Positions 31,150-45,026 of a stretch of DNA of 64,000 nt are shown here, piece by piece. A program made the translations under genes and the position numbers. Positions within the stretch are counted from its first letter, which is position 1, and each line of letters starts with the position of its first letter. The stretch lies in assembly GCA_029582265.1 (NCBI GenBank), contig CM055823.1, positions 1,550,001 through 1,614,000 of the forward strand. Reading direction: 5' to 3'. This DNA is from Zoroaster sp. YZ-2022. Its lineage: Eukaryota; Echinodermata; Asteroidea; Forcipulatida; Zoroasteridae. The notes under the pieces were generated by a model. The model saw nothing but the letters and a program-made list of their open reading frames with translations. It made no database searches and was not told the origin of the DNA.

Positions 31150-32577
31150 CTAGTTGAAAAACAAATTTAAAAAGGATGCGGCCTCAAGAAGGGGACGATC
31201 TTTATATTTATATTTTAGAAACATGGAAAAGCACACACCCAGGCCCCAAAATGACCCATGGCACTCACAGCAATTGCCGTGGCTTGATATTGCAACATAG
31301 ATTCATTTGGGTGAATCAATTGAGACACTTACATTTATATCAGTATGTGTTATAAACAAAAGCTCGGTTGATGTTTCTAGTTGCAGGCTGCACTTTCCCT
31401 TGCAACTTGATACCAAATCACTCCGCACTGCACAATAACTGTAAGAAAAGAAAAAAAAGATCACCAAATTAAAATCAATAAATAATGTGGAAGATGGAAC
31501 TCTGCCATACTTATTTGACTTGTCTTAACACTTTCCATAAAAATGATCAATTTGCCAAAGCTTCGAGACTTGTAGTAAATTGTACATTAAAGGTACATGT
31601 ATGATATAGCTTTGGTAAACAAAAAATCTGGATAAGTTTCAATCTGAAAGCTGAATGTTTACAAAGGTGAAACTTGTACCAATCCCCCTGCAACACTCGA
31701 AATGAACACAATATGAATATCACAAAAATTACTGATAAAATAGAAACCGTTATTCGCTGTGCTCTCGAAAACGTGAACACCGATTTTGATGAAATTTTCA
31801 CAGCTTAGTTTTAGTTTTATGTGTATTTTGAAATCTAGATGATTGGAATGAATGCATTAATCAATCCTGCCAATGATCATACATGTACCTTCAATGTTAA
31901 ATACTAAAGTTGTACTAATAATATACAGCTTAATGCCAAAGACATGGAAATAAATTTTAATATTACAATGTCAACAACCTTGTTTGTCAGAAAACAACCA
32001 TTTGAATTATGCGATTAACGTTAATCGTAGCTACGGTGCAGCCCTATTTTCATGTTTGTCTAACTCTAGACTAAGCTTTTGAATAATTAATAGGCCTAAC
32101 GTTAATACTACTACTAGGCCTTTAGCCTAGGCCCAATGAACATGCATGCCCTAAGTGCCTAACGTCATGAACGTTAGACGTAGTTAAACATTTTTTTTAC
32201 CTCATTGGCTGATCGTAGACATATATCCTAAATTAATTCTATTCTAATCCAATATGTTTCTATTGCCGTTTGTGTTTCTTCGTTGATAGAATTTTAGTGA
32301 AATAGACTTTGACAACATAATTAACATGAAAACATACTGAAACTGTAGTAGTAGGCCTATATCAGTATCACACTCACAGTATCATCAGCCTCACTTCAGC
32401 AATTGCGTGCCCGTACTGGCCGTAGTCGTAGAGTGTTGTGCAAAAAAACTCAACTATACCTTGTAAAAAACATCCTTACTGCATTAGCAGATTAGATCAA
32501 GAAAAAAGAGTCCTCTCTATTTCACTTTCTGAACGATGAAATCACCGCAAATGTAAAAATTCTCTTGTGTTAGAACT
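31150..32577. other. Upstream region, no confirmed gene
   Basis: AT-rich sequence. 32005-32046 (gcgattaacgttaatcgtag...ggtgcagccct) looks like a hAT end of TAGGGCTGCA type in inverted orientation. No other feature supported. Confidence 0.4.
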
Positions 32578-32607
32578 AGCACTACCAGTACCACTACCAG
32601 TACCACT
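32578..32607. repeat. 12-bp microsatellite running into the gap
   Basis: ccagtaccacta is repeated to the last base before the N run. The assembly broke in this simple repeat. Confidence 0.8.
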
Positions 32608-33107
32608 NNNNNNNNNNNNNNNNNNNNNNNNNNNNNNNNNNNNNNNNNNNNNNNNNNNNNNNNNNNNNNNNNNNNNNNNNNNNNNNNNNNNNNNNNNNNN
32701 NNNNNNNNNNNNNNNNNNNNNNNNNNNNNNNNNNNNNNNNNNNNNNNNNNNNNNNNNNNNNNNNNNNNNNNNNNNNNNNNNNNNNNNNNNNNNNNNNNNN
32801 NNNNNNNNNNNNNNNNNNNNNNNNNNNNNNNNNNNNNNNNNNNNNNNNNNNNNNNNNNNNNNNNNNNNNNNNNNNNNNNNNNNNNNNNNNNNNNNNNNNN
32901 NNNNNNNNNNNNNNNNNNNNNNNNNNNNNNNNNNNNNNNNNNNNNNNNNNNNNNNNNNNNNNNNNNNNNNNNNNNNNNNNNNNNNNNNNNNNNNNNNNNN
33001 NNNNNNNNNNNNNNNNNNNNNNNNNNNNNNNNNNNNNNNNNNNNNNNNNNNNNNNNNNNNNNNNNNNNNNNNNNNNNNNNNNNNNNNNNNNNNNNNNNNN
33101 NNNNNNN
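32608..33107. other. Assembly gap, exactly 500 N
   Basis: Same arbitrary length as the first gap. The order and distance of the contigs on each side come from scaffolding only. Confidence 1.
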
Positions 33108-33334
33108 AAAAGGACAGCATGGAATCGGGTGGCATTTTGACCGTTACCGTCATCACACTCGACAGGGCATGAATCGGAGTGGCGCTATGAAGGGTCACTG
33201 CCAATCAATCGACAAGGGGTATGCGATTGGAGTGGCCCCACAAAGGGACACTGTTTAAGCCCGTGAATAATATAATTAATAAATATTGGGCATTTTAAAG
33301 CGCTTTAAACAAAATTGTCAAGCACCTGTACATT

Positions 33335-33627
33335 ATTACCCTGCTCATCAGGCGCATTTAATCATTCCAGAAACCATCTCAGCTCCTGGGAGTACAGCCC
33401 AATTGTTGCCATTTCGGCTATGCGTAAAGCACTAAAACACAACAACCAACTCTGCCTCACGGGTGCCCATTTACCCTGGGTGGAGAAAAGCAATTATGGT
33501 AAAACCATGCGCGCTGCTCAAGGTACTCATTGACACGATCGCGCTTGGGATTCGAACCCACATTCACGCATGGCGACTCAATCATCAGAACACAACCACG
33601 ATGCACTAAACCACGCTCGACCATGGC
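33335..33627 (-). mobile_element. tRNA-headed SINE, minus strand
   Basis: The body (accatctcagctcctgggag, ccaactctgcctcacgggtg, gggtggagaaaagcaattat) matches the other SINEs. The head on the minus strand has ggtcgagcgtggtttagtgc and the B box gggttcgaatccc. The tail is truncated before cattattaccctgctcatc. The head is more diverged than in the Leu-type copies. Confidence 0.8.
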
Positions 33628-33629
33628 AT

Positions 33630-33730
33630 CTCCATGACCTGTATTAAACCAGCCTGATCACTGAGTTAATCTCGCAAACCAGCACCCCTGATTCCATGTC
33701 CCTCTTGATCGTGATGTTCTTTTTTTCTCT
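33630..33730. mobile_element. Right arm of a cagtatcgtc-family MITE
   Basis: gattccatgtccctcttgat followed by cgtgatgtt matches the right arm at 16430-16476. A left-arm-like piece (gacagcatggaatcgggtgg) lies at 33112-33135, so the SINE may separate the two halves. Confidence 0.45.
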
Positions 33731-33810
33731 ATTACGGTTTGGTGATGCGTTTTATTTGTTTTTTGTTTTGTTTGTTTGTTTTTGAATTATGTTTGTTTTG
33801 TTGTTTTATT

Positions 33811-36800
33811 GGGTGTTCGGTATGCGCCCGAAACACCATTGTTATTGTTCGGTGTTTTTTTTTGGTGTTCGGGTATGCACCTGAAACAACACCTATTGTT
33901 AAATTGTTCGGTTTTTTTTTTTTTTCTTTTCTTCTCCTTCTTCTTCTTCTTCATCTTCTTCTTCTTCTTTTCCCGGGATCGATTGTCTACAAAAAACACA
34001 TACTTGCAAACCCTTCATATGAACTTGAAACTTGGCATATACTTAGAACATAACACGTAGATGAAAACATAATTTGTTACGCTGGCTTATTGGGTCATCA
34101 GATATCGGAATTTTGATAAATCAAAAGATATTAGCTAAAACGTTTTCACTTTCGTTGCATGAATCAAGCAGCTACATGTATACGCGGCGCTGCACGATCT
34201 TTTGTCATTACAATGGAACTCCATGTACAATCGACGCTGTTAAATTTGGGTCTTGGGAATTCCGTGGCGAAAATGGATTGCCAACGTCTCTTTGGTTACA
34301 ATGGAGCTCCATACAATCGAATCACGCAAAATTGTTTGTTACAGTGTGTTACTGTATTTCGTGTAAATGGATCGCCAACACAATTCACAGTCATAAAGGG
34401 TAGGTATCTGAATTTTAAATTTTTTAAAGAGGTTTTCCTGTATTTATCTTCGTGTTTTTATAGAAGAAAGGCCATTTCTTTAGAGGGGACTACAGAGTTC
34501 GGGTCGTTGCATTGTACCTGTTTAATTACAACGTTACTCGTTAGTTATAGGCCTACGTAGGGAAGCTACGCGAACATACTTTGGATGGTAAATAACCTTT
34601 TCCGTTTTCTAACAAAATACAGAAACAGATGTCACCAAAATGTATTTAGGAATATAAATAAGGATAAGGAAAATTCAGTTAGTAGATATATATGGCAATT
34701 TTCAGAGAAAATTTTTATGCCATATTTTGTAATTTTGTGGCTTAAAAATCTTCAGAAGTTTATAATAAATTAACATTAACTAGTGATTTACATGCATCTA
34801 CAATTTTTGTACCATTAGTAACAGATCGCTAATTGTCAAAAGATATTTATAAAAGATGACCCTAATTTGGCCTCCTCATCGTTCCGGGAAGTCAAAGCTA
34901 ATATTTAAAAAAAAACCATCTCAACAACCACAAGAGGTAATCACAATTTTTGTAAATTATTGTACAGACCGATTTGACCTTACTTACCCTGTCCAAACCG
35001 GAAGTCAAAGTTTAATATTAAAAAATCATATCTCAAACAACCACAACAGGTAAACGGAATTTTTGCACTATTGTATAGATTGTTAATTGTCGAAAAATAT
35101 TTACAAAACATGACCCATTTGACCCATTACTTCCTGTCAAACCGAGTCAAAGTTTAACTTTATTAAAAAAAATCATATCTAACAACCCAACAAAAGGTTA
35201 AATTTACAATTTTTGTACCATTGTGGTGATCTGTTAATTGTCAAAAAATATTTACAAAAAGGGGTGACCCCAATTTGACCTTTACTTCCTGTCCAAACCG
35301 GAAGTCAAAGTTAATATTTACAAAAATAATATCTCAACAACCACAAGAGGTAAATTCAAAATTGTTGTAATTTATTATACAGATGCTAGTTAATTGTCGA
35401 AAAAATATTTACATAATAAAGGTGATCCCAATTTGACCTTACTTCCTGTCCAAAACCGGGAAGTCAAAGTTTAAATTTAACAAAATCATATTCTTAACAA
35501 CCACAAAGAGGTAAATTGACATTTTTTAAATATTGTATAGATTTAATTGTCGAAAAAATATTTACACAAAGGTGATCCCAATTTGACCTTACTTTCCTGT
35601 CCAAACCGGAAGTCAAAGTTTAATATTTAAAAAAATCATATCTCAACAACCACAAGAGGTAAATTCACAATTTTTTGTACCATTGCACAGATCGTTAATT
35701 GTCAAAAATATTTACAAAAGGTGACCCTTAATTCGACCTTACCATTCCTGTCCAAACCGGAAGTCAAAGTTTAATATTTCAAAAATCATATTCAACAACA
35801 AATCACAAGAGGTAAATTCACAAATTTGGTACCATTATACAGATCGTTAATTGTTAAAAAATATTTATACCCCAATTTGACCTTACTTCCTGTCCAAACC
35901 GAAGTGAAAGTTAATATTTAAAAAAATCATATCTCAACAACCACTAGAGGTAAATTGACATTTTTGTACCATTGTACATATTGTTAATTTGTCAAAAGTA
36001 TTTACACAAGGTATTTTAAAATTTGACCTTACTTCCTGTCCAAACCGGGAAAGTCAAAGTTTAATATTAAAATAATTTTTAAAATTCAGTATTGTATTAT
36101 TCAAATAAACTTCTCGCGAGAACTCAACAGACGTTAACATTTGACCCTCCAAACACTTCGGTTGTAAGGACGCAACCATTTTAACTTCAACCGAACACCT
36201 TGTTTTTTTGTGACAAAACTTATCTAGTTTTTTAATTTTTTTTTCTCTCCTTCTTCTTCTTTCTTTCCGGACCGATTGTCTACAAAAAAAACACATACTT
36301 GCAAACTTTCATGAACTTGAAACTTGGCACATACTTAGAACATAAATACCCCGGGATGAACATAATTTGTCACATCCATTATTGGGTCATCAGATATCGA
36401 ATTTCGATCTAATCATACTTTATTAGTTAAAACGTTTTGATTACGTTTTAAATGAAAGACTACACGGCTTTTTCAACGCTAAAAAAGTGCGCCTCTGTTG
36501 GTGAATGTAAATCAGCTCTGGTCGTGCTCATATTATGTATGTGCAACGTAATTTGGTGAATGTAAACCAGCTCTGGTCGTGCTATTATGTATGCACGTAA
36601 AATCATATCTCAACAACCACAACAGGTAAATTGACGGTTTTTGCACCATTGTACAGATTGTTAATTGTCGCAAAATTATTTAATAAAGGTGACCCCAATT
36701 TGATCCTTACTTCCGTCCAAACCGGAAGTCAAATTTATCAATGTTTAAAATCTTATCTCTAATAAACCAATAAGAGGTAAATTGAAATTTTTTGTATCAT

Positions 36801-38650
36801 TGTATAAGATTGTTAATTGTCAAAAAATATTTACACAAAGAAAATTTGACCCCAGGTGACCTTACTTCCTGTCCAAACCGAGAAGTCAAAGTTTAATGTT
36901 TAAAAAATCATATCTCCACAACCACAAGAGGTAAATTGACATTTTTGTATCATTGTATAGGTTGTTAATTGTGAAAAAATATTTTACAAAAAGGTGACCC
37001 CTAATTTGACCTTAACTTCCTGTCCAAGCCGAAGTCAAAGTTAATATTTAAAAATCATATCTCTCAACAACTACAAGAGGTAAATTCAATTTTTGTACCA
37101 TTGCACAGAGATCGTTAATTGTCAAAAATATTTACAAAAAGGTAACCCCAATTCTGACCTACTTCCGTCCAAACTGAAGTCAAAGTTAATATTTTCAAAA
37201 ATCATATCTCCAACAACCACAAGAGGTAAATTTCACAAAATTTGGTACCATTATACAGATCGTTAATTGTCAAAAAATATTTATATCCCCAATTCTGACC
37301 TTACTTCCTGTCCAAACCGGAAGTCAAAGTTAATATTAAAATAATTTCTAAATTCAGTACGCTGTATTCAAATAAAATTCTCATGAGAACTTTAACAGAC
37401 GTTAACATTTGACTTCTCCAACACTTCGAATTTATGACGTAACCATTTTTTTTTTTTCTTTTTAGGTGTTCGGGTATGCGCCCGAAACACCTATTGTTAT
37501 TGTTCGGTTTTTTTTTTTTTTTTTTTTTCTTCTCCTTCTTCTTCTTCTTCTTCTTTTCCGGATCGATTGTCTACAAAAAAACACATACTTGCAAACTTCA
37601 TATGAACTTGAAACTTGGCACATACTAGAAACATAACACGTAGATGAAACATAATTTGTCACGTCATTATTAGGTCATCAGGAATATCGAATTTCGATCA
37701 ATCATACTTTATTAGTTAAAACGTTTTGATTACGTTGCAAATGAAAGACCACACGGCTTTTTCAACGCTAAAAATGCGCCCTCCGTTGGTGAATGTAAAT
37801 CAGCTCTGGTCGTGCTCATTATGTATGCCATGTTTAAAAGGGAAATTGAGCGGTACGCTAATATGGATTGTCGCTCTCTATCGTAAAAAACGATTGTCTA
37901 AAAAACACATACTTGCAAACTTGTACGAACTTGAAACTTGGGCATATACTTAAAACTTAACACGTAGAAGAAACATAATTTGTGACGTCGCTGATTAGGC
38001 TTACCAGATATCGAATTACAATAAATCAAATTTTAATATTTAAAAAATCATACCCCAACAACACAAAAGGTAAATTCACAATTTTTGTACCATTGTAGAT
38101 TGTTAATTGTCAAAAATATATTACACAAAGGTGACCCCAATTTGACCTTACGCTTCCTGTCCAAACCCGGAAGTCAAAAGGTTTAACAAGTTTAACAAAT
38201 CATATCTCCACAACCACAAGAGGTAAATTGACATTTTTTTAAAATCATTGTATAGATTATTAATTGTCGAAAATATTTACACAAAGGTGATCCCAATTGA
38301 CCTATATTTCCTGTCCAAACCGGAAGTCAAAGTTTAATATTTAAAAATCATATCTCAACAACTACAAGAGGTAAATTCACAATTTTGTACCATTGCACAG
38401 ATCAGTAATTGTCAAAAAATAGTTTACAAAAGGTAAACTTAATTTGTGCTTACTTCCTGTCCAAACCGGAAGTCAAAGTTAATATTAAAATAATTTCTAA
38501 ATTCGGTGTTGTGTATTGTATTCAAAAAAACTTCTCGCGAGAACTTCAACAGACGTTAACATTTGACTTCTCAACACTTCGAATTTATGACGTAACCATT
38601 TTAATCTAACCCGAACACCTTGTTTTTGTTGTGACAAAACTTATATCTAG
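33811..38650. repeat. Higher-order repeat of about 1.2 kb with nested 140-150-bp monomers
   Basis: Three rounds of the same order: ggtgttcgggtatgc/cccgaaacacc, a pyrimidine tract of T and CTT (33911-33972, 36229-36268, 37508-37559), gatcgattgtctacaaaaaa, ttgaaacttggcacatactt, ggtcatcagatatcgaattt, gaatgtaaatcagctctggt, then tandem monomers with caaccacaagaggtaaattc, gttaattgtcaaaaaatatt and gaccttacttcctgtccaaa. The phrase taaaataatttctaaattca marks unit ends at about 36060, 37331 and 38480, spacings of 1271 and 1149 bp. Homopolymer indels are frequent. ORFs here are not genes. Confidence 0.92.
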
Positions 38651-39913
38651 ATTGTTTTTTGTTTGTTATTTTTTAGTTTGTTTGTTTTTGCCAGCCTTTG
38701 AAATAAGTGATACATTATGTATACGTCATATGTGGAAATAGACCAAAGCATTATCCATACATAGTATGGGTGCCAAAAACCCTCACAATTCAGGCAAACG
38801 TTTATACCCAATGAAATAGTCGTTTTAAAAACAAAAAGCGGCAGATTCATGGCAAAATCAAAATCAAAAATCAAAATGCCGACGCAAGGGTCTGATGAGG
38901 CGATGCACGCCGAGACCAAAGGGCTCTGCAAACAAGACTTTAGGGTCTACATACACTACAAATGCATGACAGAGATTTAAAACTATTAAGATCTTAATAA
39001 ATGTTGAAGTATCGTGCGAGGGAATTATATAAAATATAATAATAATCTCAAAATCGTCACAATGGTTTTGAATTGAGGGAGCTTCCGTTATCTGTATCTC
39101 AGACATTGTAGTCCAGGTTATTCAGACGTCATGCCTGCCCTTTTTCGTAAACTGTGACAATGATGAAAATTGTGCATAAGTAATCATCAAAAATGAGGCA
39201 CATTCTCCACCAGTCTGGGAACTTAAATCGGATCTAGGGCAAAGTCCCGAGGATTTCCATATCACCACTTCCTCCTGTTTAAAAAATGATACGTTTGATT
39301 TTAATTATAACCTGTCAAAGTAACAAAGTAAATAAACAAAAAATCTCATTGGAATTGAACCTAAGTCCTTTTGGGCAAGAGTCCTGAGGAATTCCCTTTG
39401 GGCCCACTTCCTTACTGTTAACAAATTGTTAATTCTTTTGATTTTAATCTTGAGAATGGGCCCGGAGTTAAAAACAAAACCATAATTAAGGACCTACTGG
39501 GCAGACGCCCATGATTGGGAGTTATTTAATTTTACCAACTTTTATATTCTTCCCCTTCAAACATGTACAGGCCTATTAGAAACAAGACTAAATCATTAAT
39601 TTAAATTTAAAAAACTGATATTAATCTAGCCTGGCTTGTACATGCCCCTGAAGATTTTAGTTGAAGGCGCCCTCTGTTGTCAGTATATAATAAAAGTTCC
39701 TTGGAGTCCATATGCACTGAAAGACATTTGATGAAGATGTGATATGTGCCCATAGGGCACGATTGAGAAATTTGCATCGTGACCTATTGTTATAAACAGT
39801 AGACCATTTCAAAGAAAAATGTTTTTACTGGGAAGTTTACAAGAAGTCCCAAACCTTCCACTGGGACCCTTTGGTCCACTGAAAAGAGAAATTAATTTGG
39901 TTTAAGTTTAATA
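38651..39913. other. Spacer, no gene recognised
   Basis: AT-rich sequence. The minus-strand ORF at 38647-39106 lacks splice context and domains. Near-repeats around 39230 and 39380 (agtcccgaggatttcc, agtcctgaggaattcc) suggest an old duplication of about 140 bp. Confidence 0.45.
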
Positions 39914-40139
39914 TTAAAAGGGACAATATCATGTGACTTGATCAACAGGAAAATGAATCGGGAACTTTGGTTTTAGATTAACTTAGTGACTGGAAAATAT
40001 AGTAGCCATGATATCACCGTCAGGTAAACTTGACGCCGAACCATGAAATATTGTGTTCATCTTAATCTAAGACAACCGATTTCACGTTCGTGTTAAAAGT
40101 TTGCTTTGATCTGATTGTGAATGATATTGTCCCTTTAAA
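39914..40139. mobile_element. Short TIR element (MITE), cagtatcgtc family
   Basis: Left ttaaaagggacaatatcatg and right aatgatattgtccctttaa are inverted. The internal ttttagattaact is shared with 16253-16476. Confidence 0.65.
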
Positions 40140-40319
40140 CCAAAAGAATAGACACGAGTGAGGCCTGTATACAAACAAATCACAATAGGACCGCCTTCTG
40201 AAAGTTTACCCAGGAAGAGGATGCTAAGTACTGATAATATTTATCCAGACGTTGAATTTTTTTATTTTAAAACAATATAAATTGGGTTGTGTATTAGAGT
40301 TTGAAGCTTTGTATGGAAC

Positions 40320-41290
40320 ATGAAGTTTGTCAAGGCCCATGTACTCCGGCCCCCCACGTCTGGGCAGGGCTGGATACCACCATATGGGCACTTTGGGCAC
40401 GTGCCCAGGGCCCCTGGGAATCAGGGGGGCCCTCCATGGTGGTCGAAAAAAAATTTCAAAAGAAAATTTCAAACATTTTTTTCCAAAATTTTTTTCCCAA
40501 AATGTTTTTATCTAATTTTATTTATTTATCTAATAGATAAAAAAAAGTTGATACATGTACTTAGTTACTTTCCACCACTGAATAATAGTGAATGAAAATT
40601 AATAAATCCTTTGAAATAGTATGTTTTTGTGTTGTTATTTTACACTTTTATTGATTAAATCAACTTTATTTCATGAAAGTCAAGTCAACTGGTTGAAATT
40701 CATTTTCTATTGAATGCCAGCTTAGCATGGAGGCCTTTTTTGGCCCGTCTGTCTGACAGACTCACAATGATCAGAGAAGTTGAGGACCTATTTTTCAGTT
40801 GGACAAAATAAGGTATCTAAATATTGACAATCACCAAATTGTAAATATTTTGGGGAAAATGAAAAAACTCAAAATTTTGCGTATCACGGGGCCTTCGCGC
40901 TATGACCACCACTCTTCTTGCCACGGTCCGCTTCGCGGCCGCACGCATAACGACCCGTGCCCGGGGGGGCCCTTGGGTTTCAGGTGCCCTAGGGCCCTCA
41001 GAGGTGTTAATCCTGCCCTGCGTCTGGCACACACACGTGTACATGATTGGGTTTGTGCGTGATGCGTATGTAACCACTCGTGCAGTGCGTGGGAGAACCC
41101 ACCCCAAAACTAGTGTCTCCATTCCAGGGGAGACAGGGGGGGTGCATCACTTTTCTAGGAGGGCATGCCAACCCTTGAACATTTTGTATCCTGCAGCCTC
41201 AAAATGGGGGGGACCTATTTTCAAAATTCTGAAAGCGGGGGCACCTGGGCACAGACCTCAGCAGAGGAGAGGACGTTCTGTCTCCCCCTC
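40320..41290. repeat. GC-rich dispersed repeat fragments
   Basis: Two GC-rich blocks (40330-40450 with gggcacgtgcccagggcccc; 40885-41290 with gggggggcccttgggtttca) flank an AT-rich core. The second block includes the relative of 8767-8920. Overlapping ORFs on both strands look like composition effects. Confidence 0.5.
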
Positions 41291-43183
41291 CATAGTTACA
41301 ACCACTGAATTAACTTAACGTATTGATTTTCATTGTCGGCCCCAAGAGTTAAGTGTCCACGGCAGCCAATTGGGTGTGAAGGATTTGTTGAAAAACCTCA
41401 AAAGTGGAAGTTTTCAGAGTTATGGATAATTGTCCGTTGGCCTTGCCTGTATTGAACAATTAGGCAATTCCCGAACGTGAGACATGGTTCATTCATATTG
41501 TTATCTTCCCGGTCTATAATGTATTAATGTTCCATTGGTATGCCTGTCAACTTTGTCACGATGTTATTGTCATCATTTGTTTGCAAGGAATTGTCCAAAT
41601 TCAAAACGACCCGGTTCAGTTCAACGGTATCCATCGCCAGAGAGGCGCGTATATACGACCACTGTCAAACAAAATGGCACCTACATTGAAAAATTAAAAA
41701 CGTCTTTCTCTACGGTAAAAAACTAACGTCTTTCATCTGTTGAATGCATCTGTATTTTGCGGGTAAGTTCATACAGAAATAGCTCAAGTTTCAAAGAGCT
41801 TTGTGATTACACAGCAAGAAAGGTGTTACCCGCAATAACGTTAGGCGGCGTGTTTAACACTGCCACGCGTCGGTATGGGCTAATGGGTCACCAAGCAACA
41901 GCTAACCTAACATAATACACCAACGTACCATTGCCAATTATTGAAGGGTTGTATTATCCTTTAATTTACCTTCCACTTAAAATGACGCAATAAGGTGGCG
42001 CATATGAATCGTTCCTGGACGTAACTTACAAATGAAATTAGCAGTTTGCGTGATTTAGTTTGTTTCAGGAAGGATTCTTGTAAATGCTGAATTTCAATGT
42101 ACGATCATGTCGAGTGGACGTCTTGAGCGCCGTTTTTGAGACGCACACAGGCCCAAACTAACCAGTGGTCAACATAAAGATTTCTTTTCACAACCATGAT
42201 ATTAATGTTTCATTTTCTCAATAATTTTTCCACTACCGTCGAAATAAACACCAACGAATTAAGTAGCCTTCGTTCACTTCTTCTATAAGGAATGTGTCCA
42301 ATTTGATGATCAGTATTTCTTTAAAAATTGTCAAATGCTAAAGCATTCATATATTTTTGCTTCCACAGACAACAGCTTGTTGACAGCATAGAACAATAAA
42401 ATCACAGATGTTCCGTGAAAAAAAGATTGAGGTCATGTAAATCTTCATACTATATGTATTCTAATAAAACCAGTGAGCAAACAACTTCTTCACATTCACA
42501 CACCAACTTTCCAGTAGGCTAAACTTACACAATTTCACTATAAATTTTATTTTTTGCAACGACGCATGTTACTAAGCTTATGCAAACCAGTAATGTCTGC
42601 CATACCAGTGTAAGTCTTGTTAATCACGTATTGGACGACTACATGTATAATACTTTTATGTTGGGGGACAATAATGAATGAATACAACTGCTACTTTTCT
42701 GTTGGTACATTGTTAGCCCCACTAATGAACAGCCCACTAATGTTAGTTGAATATAGTATAATGCCTTGATCAGATTTTTTTTTTTTCCCCAAATTTGTCA
42801 AGTTATATGGCAGGGTCATATCAAATTGAAAGTCGGGTTGAGAGAGAAGATCCAACGGTGCAATTTGTTTTTTTAGATACCTTTTCGTTCCTGATATGTA
42901 TTTGACCATATGAATTTGTAAAATCATTGCGGGTGTGCGCTGATTTGACCATCAAAGCAAAATGGTAACTCATTTACACATAAATGTTGAGTTATTCATC
43001 AAACTGAAGCTATTAATTAACCCTCTTACACATGGAGGGAATACCGATCCACAAGAATTCTGCTCTTGATAACCTTCGAGTACACACATGTACATGTACA
43101 ATAGGTTGTCAAACATTGATGGAGGGGACAAATTTTTGGCGAATACTAATTAGATAGATAAAACTTGCCGATACTGATACGGT
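41291..43183. other. Spacer, no gene recognised
   Basis: No ORF with coding character or clear splice-bounded exon, and no assignable transposon ends. AT-rich with occasional tacatgta clusters. Confidence 0.4.
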
Positions 43184-43635
43184 GGAAAGATATAGGTATC
43201 GACAGCCACTTTTAAGGTTTTTTGGGGGAAAATATTTTGCAAACCACTAACAAGTAAAAAAATGATTCTATCGATTTTTGGGGGTACAAAAAGCGAAATA
43301 TATCTTTAAATCCACTTTTATGATGGTTTTCAGATTTTATTTCCATTCTAAAAAACCTTCCTTCAAAAAAGAGGAGGATCCTATGTATAGTTGCCACTGC
43401 GCAAGATACAGTGACCGTGTTGGTCACTAGCGGGAGTTAACAAGATCATCAGACTGACATGACTGGAGAAATCATTGTACCAAAAAGCCCATTTTTTCAT
43501 GAAATAAATATCCCAAATAATTTGAAGAACATGTCTATCATCATCCATATGTTCTCCAACCTTAATGGGTAGGTAAGATTACATTATTGGTTTATATTGA
43601 ATGAGAAAAAGTGGCGGTCGATAGACATTCTACCC
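43184..43635 (+). mobile_element. MITE of the 455-bp family (copy 2)
   Basis: Left ggaaagatataggtatcgac and right gtcgatagacattctaccc are decayed TIRs. Target duplication gatacggt (43176-43183) / gatacagt (43636-43643). The interior matches 28758-29214. Confidence 0.85.
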
Positions 43636-44507
43636 GATACAGTTTGTTAAGTTATTTTTTTGATGGTGCATCCCAAATTTTTAGACTCATTTTCTTGACA
43701 GACCGATCACCTACGATGCCACGTTCAACAGGGAATAGTCAAGTTTGGTCCCTTTTTTGAAAAAGGGCCCAAATTGGTCAAATTCATTCTTTCAAGAAAC
43801 AAGGGTTTGTGAAAGGTTTATTTTATGTAACTAAAGTTCATTGTGATAGAAACAAATTAATATTCAAGTTCTGATTTTATATTCGTAATATTTTGCAGGT
43901 TTGTTGGGTTTCATAATATTAAATATTATTTTGGTAATGCAAAGTGTCATATTCAAAGCCAACATGACGCATGGGATATCCTTATTTAGAAGGCAGGGCA
44001 CGGCAAGGTGCAAGCATGAATTGTTTTCCCCTAGCGCAGGTTAGTTCCGCCCACATGACCTGTGCTCATTGTCACATTATTCAAACGTGTTTTGTGGAAC
44101 ATCCATGTCAACTATATCGAAGGCGCTCTGATCACGCCCACACCAGTGATCATTGTCTTCTGATATGATAGTCAAGCCTGACGCAGTCACGTGTGAGGCC
44201 ACTGTAGCGTGATGGCCGGGCGCGCATGTGATCATTGGGCTTTTTTTGTACCACCAACACAGTCTGTGTGCCACGTCAAATTGCTGTCATAAAATTGTTG
44301 TAAAGATGATCTTCAAATTAAAATGGCCGCCTTCATTGAAATCTGGGAAAGAATGTCAAAGCCAACCATCACTCGTGCACAATGTCTGTTACTTTTTTAG
44401 CAGGCCAAAATGGCCAACAGCTCCTTTTGATGTGCATACATTCATTGCCCAAAATCTCCCAAAATATAATCGTCCATTCCTCACTTGAATATATTTTTAT
44501 TTTCCAG
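43636..44507. other. Probable intron upstream of the terminal exon
   Basis: Contains a CpG-bearing section (43970-44280) with short ORFs on both strands. No exon could be established. A polypyrimidine tract and tttccag lie at the 3' end. Confidence 0.4.
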
Positions 44508-44680
44508 ATTTAGTTGGGAAGATGAGACAACAGAATATTCTAGTTTCTGCCATCATTGACCATGATGACATGACGAGAGATGCTGTGTCTATACTACTGA
44601 TGGAAGGATCATTGTTTTCAGATCAACCAACAAGCGACAGCTACCACAGCTCATCAGCCTTCAACAGTCTTAAGCCATGA
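44508..44680 (+). CDS. Terminal coding exon, plus strand
   Basis: Preceded by a good acceptor (atatttttattttccag). After two leading bases it reads LVGKMRQQNILVSAIIDHDD then MTRDAVSILLMEGSLFSDQP and ends in AFNSLKP at a TGA, 57 codons. Composition and the Ser-rich tail suit a protein C-terminus. The upstream exons are not identified; they would lie in or beyond the repeat-rich region to the left. The next exon at 45027 has a reading with the same start phase, so the two could be alternatives. Function unknown. Confidence 0.6.
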
Positions 44681-45026
44681 AAAACATGAGGGTCAACCAG
44701 TTTCATGTCTTTTATCATGTATTAGGTAGGTTCACAGTTCACAGTAAGCAAATGGGCCTATTAGGAGTTAGGGTTAATTGCTTACGAGTTTTTTATAGAA
44801 TAACTCCTGTAATTGGTAAATTATCTTTTGTTTTATCACTAGAGAAAAACAACTTGTTATGGTTTCTTGTCATAGACCGGTGTATATTTTGAGCCTGGTG
44901 CAGTTTCACCTTCGAGGCTCTTTTGTAAACATGTGATGTCATTGGTCACATCGTCTATACTCAACTTCTAAAAACTGGCCAACATACATTGTAGGTAATG
45001 AAATGATTTGTATGTTTTTACCACAG

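Noticed and set aside
32542..33204. Long ORFs across 32608-33107
   Set aside because: Same reason: the reading frame runs through 500 N.
33739..34060. Hydrophobic ORFs rich in Phe and Leu
   Set aside because: They translate the T and CTT tracts of the higher-order repeat; no independent coding evidence.
38647..39106. Two overlapping minus-strand ORFs
   Set aside because: Low-complexity, different frames of the same sequence, no domain or splice context.
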